This document shows positions 20,085-31,100 of a DNA stretch of 64,000 bases, piece by piece. Every line of letters starts with the position of its first letter. Position 1 is the stretch's first letter. The notes beneath the pieces were generated by a model. It made no database searches, was not told the DNA's origin, and was given only the letters and a program-made list of their open reading frames with translations. Origin of the DNA: Paenibacillus larvae subsp. larvae (lineage in GTDB: Bacteria > Bacillota > Bacilli > Paenibacillales > NBRC-103111); contig NZ_CP019687.1 in NCBI RefSeq assembly GCF_002003265.1, positions 1,054,001-1,118,000 of the forward strand, read 5' to 3'. The position numbers and the translations under genes were made by a program.

Positions 20085-23000
20085 TTAATTTCCTCCTCTA
20101 ATCTGCCTCTTTCGCTGCTGTAGGCGGTTTTTCCCTCTTTCACCAATCTGTCCAGCCGTTACAACCTCTTCCTGTTTTATTTCTACTTCCTGTCTGCCGG
20201 TTAAAAACTTGCATAATGAAGAAATCGTCGTATGTGTGTATATATCAACGATGCCTATTCCGATGTTGAGTTTCTCTATGATTTTCAGTCTGACTTGGAT
20301 CAAATCCAAAGAGCTGGCGCCAAGATCGAAAAAGTTGTCGTGAATGCCGATTTGCTCATAACCAAGGTGCTCACACCAAATTTTTAAAATCGCTTCTTCC
20401 AGATCATATTCCGGATGGCTTCTATTTTCATATGACTGTCCCGATTGTACCTGACTGTCCAACAGTCGGGTCAGCATGCTGTCTTTCTCATTGGCTTTCA
20501 TTCTGCCATCCAGATCTGCTGTAGATATAATGACTTGAGGCAGCTTCGAATGCAGAATTCGTTTCAGCACTTCCACACCTTCTGATGCCAGTAATCCGCC
20601 TTCCAAAATAAAATCAGTGGTCTCTCCACCCAATTTTTTCTCTTTCTTCTCAGCCTCGAAAGCCATACCTGTATCTCGCCACGTATCCCAGTTAACAGAT
20701 ATGATATGCATGCTCTCATCCGATACATGAGAAGTTGCAAAGCTGTCGAGAAAGCTGTTCGCAGCACAGTAAGCAGCTTGTCCTATAGGTGCAAGTATTG
20801 ACGAAAGAGACGAACAGAGCAGCAGGAAATCCAGTCCTTTATCCTGGAATATACGGTAAATATTTTGGGTTCCCAGGATCTTCGGGGCTAGCACCCGTTC
20901 AGTCTCTTCATCCGCCCTAAATTGTATAAGCCCTCCGTCAGGAAGACCGGCCGCATGGAAAACACCATTTATCTCTCCGAACCTTTGCACACCTTCATCT
21001 ATCGCTTTGTTCAGTTGTTTAAAATCTGCTGCATCTGCCTTACATACGATTACTTCCCCGCCTAAAGCTTGCAGATGTTCTACTTTCTTCAGCTTAGCTG
21101 GTTCCATCGTCCGGCCAAGCAAAATTACTTTTGCCCGTAATTCCTTCAACAAATATTCAGCTATCGCCAGTCCCATGCCCCCGAGTCCGCCGGTAATTAC
21201 ATATATCCCTTGCTTCTTTAACAGGGCCGGGATTTCATCGCTGCCCGCCAACGATATCTTTTCAAAGTCTTCAACCCACCGGCTGTATCCCCTATATGCG
21301 ACTACCGCTTCAGGAAGACGGCTCATTGCTTCATTAATGATAATTTGAATGAGCTTGTCATCCCAGACGCCGGAAACAGAAGGAATCACATCTATACTGC
21401 GGCATGTCAGGTTAACATACTCAAGCGGAATCACCCGGACCGGACCAAGCACCGTAGAACGCTCCGGACATAGGTTTTCTGTCTCTGTAATGGGGTGAAT
21501 TCCACTTGTCAAAACGACGATTTCCACTGGATCGTCCAGCTTTTGTCCGCCTATTGTTTTTGCAATTCGCATCAGACTTAACATACTTAAGTCACTTTCT
21601 CTTCCCAAACAATCCACGGAGGATTGATTGCAGGAGTCAACGTCCCAGGCCTGTATAATATTCTCTGGCAGACTGCCGCACTCCTTCAGGTCGGCAAACA
21701 ACCGGTCGTAATCGTCGTACTCCTGCGGCCTGACCGTATAAGCATGACTGCTTTCTTTAAGGAATGCACTTCCCGGACGAACAAGTATGACATCCGTCTT
21801 TTTGGCAATGGCTCTATGCAGCTTATCCCCGATTTTGTTTTCGGCAGCAAATAACAGAACATGGGAAATCCCATCCTTGTCCTTTTGCAAACAGGTATGA
21901 CTTCTTTTCAGTTTCCAGGTTGGGACATAAAACCAGTCATCTAACTTTTCAACTCGCCTGGTGTGTCCCTCCAATTGCTCGGTTATCTTTTGATCTACGT
22001 CTATATCAATCCAGTACCTTTGTCCTTCAAACGGGTAGCTAGGAAGTGGAATGCGCTGTCTGTCATGATATCGATGATATCTGAACCAATCCAAGCCGAC
22101 TCCCAGGGCCCATAATTTTCCGATTTGGACGGCCAAATGATAGTTATCGGGAGTGTTCTCATTCGGATGTCTGACTATATTGAGCAGCCGATGCTGATCC
22201 GTTTTTTTCTTCTGTTGCCTTACAAAAGCACTTAACGATCGACCAGGTCCTACCTCGATGAATATACATTTGTCGTATTCAAGCAATTTTTCGATACCAT
22301 CCGAGAATCGGACTGCCGACAATAAATGGGTACACCAATATTCCTGATCCAATACTTCTCCTGCCTTGATCCACGTTCCGCTTACATTGGAAAGATAAGG
22401 TATGGTCGGCGACTGTATATTCAACCGTTTTATTTCTTCTGCAAACAATGGAATCATGGGGGCCATCATGTTCGAATGAAAGGCGTGAGAAGTATGAACC
22501 CGGAAGTTCGGGTAATCTCTGTCTGTCAACTTAGATTCAAGAAGCCGGATCGCTTCTTCAGGTCCGGATACAACGCAATTGTCCGGACTATTGATTACGG
22601 CGATCGATACATCGTGTATATCTGGCTCTGTACAGAGCATCTCCCTTACCTCTGATTCAGGCAATTGAATGCTGAGCATACTCCCATGAGGCATACTTTG
22701 CATCAGCTTTCCTCTCTTGATGACAAGCCGGATCGCCTCTTCAAGCGTTAAGACACCTGAGACGCAAGCAGCAACATATTCTCCTAAGCTATGCCCAATC
22801 ATAGCGGAAGGAACTATTCCCCAACTTATCAGCACAGATGCCAGCGAGTATTCAATCGTAAACAATAGTGGCTGTGCAAATTGGGTTTCATTAATCTTGC
22901 TCCTTGTCTCAACAGTGAGAAATTCCGGATACAAGATCTGCATGAAATCAACGTCCGTTTCCAGCCGCATGATGCAAAAGCAACGGTCCATCTCTTCTTT

Positions 23001-24667
23001 AAATGCCGGTTCGGTTTCGTAAAGTGTTTTCCCCATATTGACATACTGCGACCCTTGTCCGGGAAACATGAACACAATCGGCATAACTTCGTCCGCGCCT
23101 ATGTAAGTATGAACTTTACTTGCATCCTTCGACTCCAGAAGTCCAATAGCCTCATCGTGATTTGAAGCAACTACCCATCGCTTATGTTCAAATACAGCCC
23201 TTCCTGCCTGCAGTGTATAGGCAATATCAGCTAAATGGATCTTTTTATTTTCCTTCAGGTAATCGGCAAGATTGGCCGCTGCCTGCTCAAGAGCAGTTGC
23301 GGTTTTTGCTGAAAGCGGCAGCACTTGCGGTCTATTATCCGCACTTGACTTCGGCTGTGCGGGCGCCTCTTCCAGAATTACGTGGGCATTTGTACCCCGA
23401 TTCCGAAAGAACTGACTCCGGCTCTCAAGGGAAATCCAGTATTCTCCCATTCAGATACCGTGTTATTTACCTGAAAAGGTGTATCGTCAAAATCAATGTT
23501 CGGATTAGGTGTGTTAAAATGAAGACTCGGCGGTAAAGTCCGATGCTTTAAGGCCAGCACGGTTTTGATAAACCCGGCAATTCCTGCGGCCTCGTCCAGA
23601 TGTCCAATATTCGTTTTTACAGAGCCAATCCGGCAAAACTGCTTCTTTTTTGCCCCAAAGGCTTTGGTTAAAGCTTTTATTTCCATAGGATCACCAAGGA
23701 TGGTTCCCGTTCCGTGGGTTTCTACATATGTAATACTTTCGGGATCGATACCAGCCATGCTGATCGTGGCTGAAATTGCCTCGGCCTGGCCGATGGTGCT
23801 CGGAGCAGTGTAACCGATTTTTCTGTTACCGTCGTTATTTACTGCAAATCCTTTTATAACGGAAATGACGTTGTCGTTGTCCTGTAAAGCTTCCTCCAAC
23901 GGTTTAAGAACAACAATCCCTGCGCCTTCACCACCTGTTGTACCTTTCGCATCTGCATCGAAGGCCCGGCAATGGCCGTCCGGTGATAGAATCATACCTT
24001 CCTCGTAAATATATCCTTCCTTCGGAGCCGGCGATACGGACACACCTCCTGCGAGTGCAATCTCGCATTGGCCTGTTAAGAGACTTCGACAGGCCGCATC
24101 AATGGCTACTAACGAAGAGGAACAGGTCGTGTTCAGAAGAATGCTGGGTCCTGTAAGATTCATTTTATAAGATACTCGGGTAGCCAAAAAATCCCGGCTA
24201 TCAAGCAGCCAGGAGGCATAATCCCCAAGCCGCTCTCTTTTCCCGGATAAGCGTGTGATGATTTCCCAATCCAGACTGGAACCCGCAGCTGCAAATAATC
24301 CAATCCGCTGCCCGTACCGGAAAGGATCGTAACCTGCATTCTCCAAAGCCTCCCATGTACATTCATGAAAAATTCTCGTTTGCGGATTCATGATTTCCGC
24401 TTCCGCGGGGGTATAACCAAAAAAGGAGGCATCGAAGCTATCTTTGTTTTCCAATACCCCGCCACACGATTTTACATAATCTTTCCGCTGATACGTTTCC
24501 GCTTTTACTCCCGCCTGTTCAAGCTCTTCATCCGTAAGAAACGTAACAGACTCTTCCCCATGAATAAGGTTATTCCAAAATTGTCCGACATTTTTTGCCC
24601 CGGGGAATCTTGCGGCCATACCAATTACCGCAATTTCCAAGCCCGTTCTATGGTTATCTTTTATCAT
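20085..24667 (-). CDS. PKS: KS - AT - KR - ACP (frameshifted)
   Basis: With one base restored at 23395-23398 this is a single 1,527-residue module. KS: cysteine in T-T-C-S-S-S-L (about 181), T-H-G-T-G-T, G-H-L-D. AT: G-Q-G-S-Q, G-H-S-L-G-E (624) and S-H-A-F-H-S (728), the pattern of malonyl-specific ATs. KR: G-G-L-G-G-M-G (1160) and a Q-A-A-Y-C-A-A-N active site. ACP: L-G-A-S-S-L-D (1452). No DH or ER is seen, so the beta-hydroxyl is kept. It extends the serine loaded by the upstream NRPS by the first malonate. The start at 24667 (ATG) has only a weak ribosome site, so it may depend on a structured 176-bp gap upstream. The short basic tail R-K-R-Q-I-R-G-G-N may dock to the next KS. Confidence 0.87.
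23395..23398 (-). other. Frameshift site in the KS-AT-KR-ACP gene
   Basis: The coding strand has GGGG where GGGGG would keep F-G-I-G-G-T-N-A-H-V, the invariant end of the KS domain found in the other three KS domains. As read, the frame ends at once in G-V-Q-M-P-T. Confidence 0.85.
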
Positions 24668-24700
24668 AAGCAAACCCGCTTTTCTTTATAAAATGAGCTT

Positions 24701-24818
24701 GAATCAATTTCATAAAACAACTGGTAAGCGTTTAATAGAGAAGATATAGATAAATATGGTTCAGATTTATCTATATCTTGTACCAGCTCGGATAGAAATC
24801 TTAGTTATGAATTGATTC
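24701..24818. repeat. Nested palindrome in the gap between the Ser module and the next PKS
   Basis: The 176-bp gap holds four nested arms: GAATCAATTTCATAA (24701-24715) against TTATGAATTGATTC (24805-24818); CTGGTA (24721-24726) against TACCAG (24781-24786); and a perfect 15-bp stem AAGATATAGATAAAT (24741-24755) / ATTTATCTATATCTT (24765-24779) with a 9-nt loop. The stem is AT-rich without a T-tract, so it is not a normal terminator. It may be a protein site, an mRNA processing structure or a relic of a small mobile repeat. Confidence 0.7.
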
Positions 24819-24849
24819 TTACTTTGAATCATTCAATTACTGTTCCTTT

Positions 24850-27800
24850 TCAGTTTCGTCCAGCCTGCTGTTTCATTCTTCCTAGATTATTCAGCATCCT
24901 TGTATTGGCAGCCTGCAATACAGCCCGATGTTCATCAATACCTTCATACTCATCCTGCTCAATGACGTGTTTGGAAAATGAAGCAATGGTTGGATAAGTA
25001 AACATGGATACAATTTCAAACTCTCTGTCGAAAGCCTTTTTTAGTTTGCTTGCCACCTTCATGACATCTAGGGAAGTACCGTTAAGGTCAAAAAAGTTAT
25101 CGTTAATCCCGACATTGTCCATGTTCAATACTTCTTTCCAAATCTCAGCAACTACTTTCTCTGTATTTGAAGCCGGTTCTTTGTATGAAGATTGGGTTAA
25201 CAGACGTTTTCCTTCCAGGTCTTTCAATCGTTTGCGGTCTATTTTTCCACTGGAATTAAGCGGAATGTCATGGACGATCACAAATTCCGCCGGAATCATA
25301 TATTCAGGCAATATATCACTTAGAAAGCGGCGTAATTCAGATACAGATAGTTCTTCATGCACTGTTATGTAGGCTACCAATTTCTTCTCATTTCCTGCCT
25401 CTCTGAAGGATACGGCTGCTTTTTGCAGCTTATCGTATCCTTGAAGAGCAGATTCGATCTCCTCCAACTCAATACGAAATCCCCGAATCTTGACCTGACT
25501 ATCGATTCGGCCCAAGTATTCAATATTTCCATCAGGAAGCCACCTGGCCAAGTCCCCTGTCTGGTACATTTTCTCTCCGGGAACAAACGGGTTGTCCACA
25601 AATTTCTCTGCCGTCAATTCCGGGCGGTTTAAGTAACCCCTCGCTAACCCTACGCCAGATATACAAAGTTCTCCTGCTACACCAACCGGTTGCAGCTGTT
25701 CGGATTCATTTCCTACCATATAGATCTGGATATTGGAAATCGGTTTTCCTATCGGGATCACGTCATACTCCCGGTCAGCCTGACAATCAAAATAGGAGAC
25801 ATCAACGGTTGCCTCCGTCGGGCCGTACAAATTGATCAGCTTCACCTGATTCACCGGCGTAATAAGCCGGTGAAACCTGGCAACATGCTGTGGCGGCAAT
25901 GCTTCCCCACTTGCAAACACCTGTCGCAGTGTTCCAAGCTTCTCCTTGCGTTCCCCGTTTGATAGCTGCTCCACGTAGTCCAAAAAGGCATGCAGCATAG
26001 CAGGAACGAAATGCATCGTTGTTATTCCTTGTTCCGCAATCGTTTCCACGATATGCTTCGGATCCTTTTCTCCTCCCGCAGTCAGCAGACATACTTTGGA
26101 ACCGGCTATCGACCACCAAAACAGCTCCCATACGGATACATCAAACGTAAACGTCGTTTTTTGCAAAATGGTGTCCGTTTCATAGACCGGATAGTTCTCC
26201 TGCATCCACCACAACCGATTCACGACCGAGTGATGTTCCACCATGACCCCTTTAGGTTTGCCGGTCGATCCGGAGGTATAGATGACATAGGCCAGGCTCT
26301 TTGGCCCGCTAATCGGCTCCAGGTTCGAGCCGTCTTCTCCATAGATTTCTGGATCGTTCAAATTCATCATTTTCCCGGCAAAAGCTACGCGACCCTGCAA
26401 ATGATGCTGCACTAGAAGCAGATTCGTTTCCGAATCTTCCAGCATATAGCGGATGCGCTCCTCCGGATAATCCGGGCTAATCGGCACATACGCTCCACCT
26501 GCCTTCAGGATAGCCAGGACCCCAATGACCATTTCCAAAGAGCGGTCAGCCATCAGACCTACCAATTGGTCAGACCGAACCTCTGCTTCCCGTAAACTAC
26601 GGGCCAGCCGGTTTGCCCGTTCGTTAAGCTGCCGGTAGGACAAAGATGTGCCTCCAAAGACACAAGCGGTGTGCTCAGGAGTTTTGGCTGCCTGTTCTTC
26701 GAAGATATCGTGGATCATTCTGTTCGCAGGATATGCTGCTTGTGTATGGTTGAAAATATCGAAAATGTCATACTTCTCCTGATCTTCCATCAATTCAATA
26801 TCCCTGACCCTTTTTTGGTCATCTTTCATCAGCTGATTCAACACATGTTCATAGTGCTTTGCCATCATTTTGACCATGGTCTTGTCGTATACATGTCCAT
26901 TGAAATCGAACTGGACATACATGCTTTCGCCCGGCGCTATAATAATGTTGAAATCATAATTGGTCTGTTCGAACGATTGCACGTCAGTAATCACGTAATG
27001 AGCTTCACATTCTTCAGATTCTTCAGATGGATGGGCGGCCTGGCCCAAACGTTCGGCAAGAGGGTAATTTTCAAATACCATAATATGATCAAACAGGTTT
27101 TGTTTTAACCCGCTACCTGCTTGGATACTGGCCAACGAAAAATAATGGAACGGTTCCGATTCCGCCATATCCGTTTGAACACGCTGTAAAAGATAACTGA
27201 GTTTCATATCGTTCTCAACCGCTACACGTACCGGGATGATATTAATGAACAAACCTACCATTTGTTCGACACCGTCCAGTTCACCCGGCCGCCCGGAGAC
27301 AACTCCGCCAAATACAACTTCCCGCTTTTGGTTGTATTTGGCCAGCACTATACTCCATGCCGCCTTCATCACCGTACTTAAAGTAACTTGATGCTTGGCA
27401 GCCAAACTGCCTAGTGCACTGGTTTGTTGTTCACTCAAGTCCAGTTTTACCTCTTCTTTTTTGTACGGAAGGTTTGCGGACGTTCCCCTTTTCAGTTTCG
27501 GTACCGCAGTCATTTCCTCAAATCCATACAAATAGTTCTTCCAAAAGGTTTTCGCTTTTTCCGGATCTTGTTCTTCCAGCCATTCAATATAAGTACGGTA
27601 TTGCTTCACAGGTTCCAGATGGCATGGACGATTTATCAGCAAGCGGTTATAGATGTCGAAGAAATCGGAAACCAGAATTTCAACGCACCAGCCATCCATT
27701 AAGATATGGTGGGAGGTCCAAATAAACACATAATCTTGTTCACCTATACGGAATACGGCCACTCGCATCATTACATCCTTGTTCAAATCGAACTTCCTGT

Positions 27801-28149
27801 TTTTGTCATATTCTTTATATTCGTTCATATACCGTTCCCGCTCTTTTTCATCCGGAATATGCCGTAAATCCTGAAAGAAAAAATCGACCTCCCTTTCCTT
27901 CAAAACGACCTGAAGGGGGAGATCGGCCTTCTCATGATTAAATACTGTACGAAGAATATCATACCTCTTAAATAATTCCTCGAGACTTTGTTTAACCCGT
28001 GTTATATCCAAATCCCCGTGGAGGCGGTAAGTGGTTTGTTCCAAATAAGCCAGAGATGATTTATCAAGCAAGTAATGAAAATACATGCCTTCCTGCGTAG
28101 GGGCCATCTTATATATATCCTGTATATTCCGGCGCACAAGCTCGTTCAT
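24850..28149 (-). CDS. NRPS: C - A(Ser) - PCP
   Basis: 1,099 residues from the preferred start. C domain with H-H-I-L-M-D-G (about 153); A domain with Y-T-S-G-S-T-G-K-P-K-G (628) and specificity residues D-V-W-H-F-S-L-V-D-K, a standard serine code; PCP with L-N-G-T-S-L-D (1025), where the usual second Gly-Gly is Asn-Gly. It follows the E-ending subunit, so its C domain should accept a D-residue donor. Serine extended by the next two KR-containing PKS modules would give 6-amino-3,5,7-trihydroxyheptanoate (galantinic acid). ATG at 28149 is chosen over an upstream in-frame start at 28203 because GGGAGGGA lies 7-8 bp before it. Its tail (R-M-K-Q-Q-A-G-R-N) is basic like other tails that hand over to a KS. 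Confidence 0.9.
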   Translation of the reverse strand: MNELVRRNIQDIYKMAPTQEGMYFHYLLDKSSLAYLEQTTYRLHGDLDITRVKQSLEELFKRYDILRTVFNHEKADLPLQVVLKEREVDFFFQDLRHIPDEKERERYMNEYKEYDKNRKFDLNKDVMMRVAVFRIGEQDYVFIWTSHHILMDGWCVEILVSDFFDIYNRLLINRPCHLEPVKQYRTYIEWLEEQDPEKAKTFWKNYLYGFEEMTAVPKLKRGTSANLPYKKEEVKLDLSEQQTSALGSLAAKHQVTLSTVMKAAWSIVLAKYNQKREVVFGGVVSGRPGELDGVEQMVGLFINIIPVRVAVENDMKLSYLLQRVQTDMAESEPFHYFSLASIQAGSGLKQNLFDHIMVFENYPLAERLGQAAHPSEESEECEAHYVITDVQSFEQTNYDFNIIIAPGESMYVQFDFNGHVYDKTMVKMMAKHYEHVLNQLMKDDQKRVRDIELMEDQEKYDIFDIFNHTQAAYPANRMIHDIFEEQAAKTPEHTACVFGGTSLSYRQLNERANRLARSLREAEVRSDQLVGLMADRSLEMVIGVLAILKAGGAYVPISPDYPEERIRYMLEDSETNLLLVQHHLQGRVAFAGKMMNLNDPEIYGEDGSNLEPISGPKSLAYVIYTSGSTGKPKGVMVEHHSVVNRLWWMQENYPVYETDTILQKTTFTFDVSVWELFWWSIAGSKVCLLTAGGEKDPKHIVETIAEQGITTMHFVPAMLHAFLDYVEQLSNGERKEKLGTLRQVFASGEALPPQHVARFHRLITPVNQVKLINLYGPTEATVDVSYFDCQADREYDVIPIGKPISNIQIYMVGNESEQLQPVGVAGELCISGVGLARGYLNRPELTAEKFVDNPFVPGEKMYQTGDLARWLPDGNIEYLGRIDSQVKIRGFRIELEEIESALQGYDKLQKAAVSFREAGNEKKLVAYITVHEELSVSELRRFLSDILPEYMIPAEFVIVHDIPLNSSGKIDRKRLKDLEGKRLLTQSSYKEPASNTEKVVAEIWKEVLNMDNVGINDNFFDLNGTSLDVMKVASKLKKAFDREFEIVSMFTYPTIASFSKHVIEQDEYEGIDEHRAVLQAANTRMLNNLGRMKQQAGRN

Positions 28150-28195
28150 GATGATGTTCCCTCCCCGATTCGATTTCTCATATCCTGTAGTCAAA

Positions 28196-31100
28196 TCAAT
28201 CAAAAAAGCTGTCCAATTGTTCCATGGTCAGCCCTTTATATCCCAAATCACTTGGAGTTACTTCTGTTTCCGTTCTGGAGGTACAGAACGAAATCAAGCG
28301 AAGCAGTTCAATCCGATAATGTTCAAGAAAAGCCTTCACAGTTTCCGTCTTATATTGCTTATGGCTGTATAAAAGATTCATGTGAAGCTTTCCCTCTATG
28401 ACAACTCCATTAAATACAAAATCGTTTTCTCTCCTGCGCTCAGGACTTTCGTTGCTGTCAATTGATTCATCCGCCATTTTGAACCAGGCATCATCCGAAT
28501 AATCCGAATCCGCATCAAACTGGCCCAAATAATTGAAACAAATTTGCGGTCTCTCGGCGTCCTCCCATTCAGTTTCCGCGGATAGGTGTTTTAAAATCAA
28601 ATAGCCGACTCCTTTGTTAGGCACAGCACGCAGAGATTCTTTGACTCTCTTAATCTGGCCGGCAAGATCATCATCACCTGATACGTCGATAATTACAGGA
28701 TACCAGCTGGTAAACCAGCCTACCGTACGACTGATATCTAAATTAGGAATAATGGGTTCGCGACCGTGTCCTTCAAGCTCGACCGAAACGTCCTGAATGC
28801 CGAACGTACTGTTCACGCTGAGACCCAAAGCAGTAAGTAAAATATCATTGATATCCGAATTAAACGCGTAATTCACCCGGTTAAGCAAAGCATCGGTTTC
28901 CGTTTCACTTAAGGCAAAGGATAGGGTTACTTCGTCTTTTACAAAATAACTTTCCGCAATATCTTTCCGTATCTTGGGTATTTTCATTAAGGAATTTACC
29001 TTTTTCCAATGCGGAATTTCCCTTTTTAACTCCTCACTATTTGCATATTCATACAGTTTTTCGGACCAGGTTTTAAATGAGTCTGACTTAAGTGGAAGGG
29101 ATGGCCGCTTTCCTTCTTTATATTGTCTGTATAATGTATCGATATCCTCAAACAAGATGCGCCATGATACCCCGTCAATCACCGTATGGTGAATATAAAT
29201 GAAAAGTTTTTTTCCAGCATCTGTATCAAAAAGAACTACATTCATCAAAGGCCCGTTTTCCAGGCTGATACCGGACTGCAGTTCGCGTTCTTTCAGGTGG
29301 AATTGTTGATGGTCCATTCCGTATAGATCAAAGTGCTGAATGGAAAGAGTCATATCCAATCCCCTGTTAATCTGGATGAACTGGTTACCTTCTTTCAAAA
29401 ATATAATCCGAAGAGCATCGTGATGCTCCTGTATTTTGGAGAAAATGAAACGGGCAGCTTCCACATCGAATTCAGGCTCCACATCAAGCAATACCGATTG
29501 GTTAAAATGATGCGGATCAATACAATGATTAAGAAAGAAGTCATGTTGTATAGGAGTTAGAGGAACTCTTCCCGTTACTTCTTCTTGATTCACTGTTCTG
29601 TTAAGTCTGACCATTTTCTTGGCCAACTGCTCAATGGTCGGAGAGGTAAAGATATCCCTTACTTCAATTTTGTAATGAAGACGACGGAGTCTTGAGACCA
29701 GTTGAATGGCTTTGATAGAATCTCCGCCACTTCCAAAGAAGTTGTCTTTAATTCCAACTGATTCCCGACCTAGTACCTGCTTCCAGCACAAGACAAGTTG
29801 TTCCTCCCTTTCGTTAGTTGGAGCAGCCACTTCTATTCCGCTATCATAAGCAGCTGTATCAATTGGAGGAAGCTTGCTGCGGTCTACCTTATCATTTTGG
29901 TTTAGCGGCATTCTTTCCAAATTCACGAAATAAGCGGGAATCATGTAATCAGGCAAGTCTTTAATAAGGAACTCACGTAGTACCGCATGTTCGATAGGAT
30001 TATTAGTAACGATGTAGACACAAAGCTGCTGCGACTCTGTACTCTGTTCCTTGTTCCTCGGATTAATGACAAGCACTTTTACATCTGTGACTGAAGGATG
30101 TTTACGCAGAACATTTTCGATTTCTTCCAGTTCAATACGATATCCTCTGATTTTGACCTGGGTATCCATTCTGCCAAGGCACTCTACATTTCCGTCAGGA
30201 AGCCATATGGCTAAATCCCCTGTTCTGTACATCTTTTGCCCTTCGTGAAAGGGATCATCAACAAACGTTTTTGCATTCAGTTCATCCCTGTTCAGATACC
30301 CTCTTCCGACATTATCACCTGCAATACATAATTCCCCTATAACCCCTACCGGTTGCAGGATGTTATGCTTGTTTAATATATACACCCGTTGGTTTGGCAA
30401 TGGATACCCGATTGGAATCCGGTAATAGTGGTTCACATTCTCTTCCGTCACGTCAAAATAAGTGGAATCAACGCAGCATTCAGTCAAACCGTAGCTATTG
30501 GTAATAATGGGGACGTGATCGGGTCCCAGTTTGCTGAACATTCTCTCAACGGTTTCTTTCGGCAAAGACTCGCCACCAATAACAAGCTGTTTTAGGTTTG
30601 GCTTTGCACTGTTATAATTCATGGCTTCCAACAATAAAATCAGGTGACTTGGAGTGCCGTCCGTAAGATCGATTTCATTCTCAATGAAAAATTCCAAAAG
30701 CCTCTCGCCGTCCACCCTTGCTTCTTCAGGCACGATATAAAGGCTATGACCATATAGAAGCGTTCCAAACATTTGTTCCACAGACATATCAAATATGAAT
30801 GGGGACAACATGGCTATGCGCAGCCTGCCGTCGTACTTTTTCAAAATTCTTTCCTGCAATCCGGCTACGAGATTGATTACATTGCGGTGTTCAATCATGG
30901 AAGCTTTAGGCTTGCCTGTCGAACCGGATGTAAACAGGAGATAAGCAAGGTCTGTCGGTTCATTCACAATGGCCGGATTTTCATCCTCTTCAGTTCGGCT
31001 TTCCGTTATTTCCGCTATAGAGTCCATCAGCAGTACATTGGGAAGTTGATGTGTTTCTGCAATATTTTTTGTCGTCAGGACCAGTATTGGCTGGCTTTCC

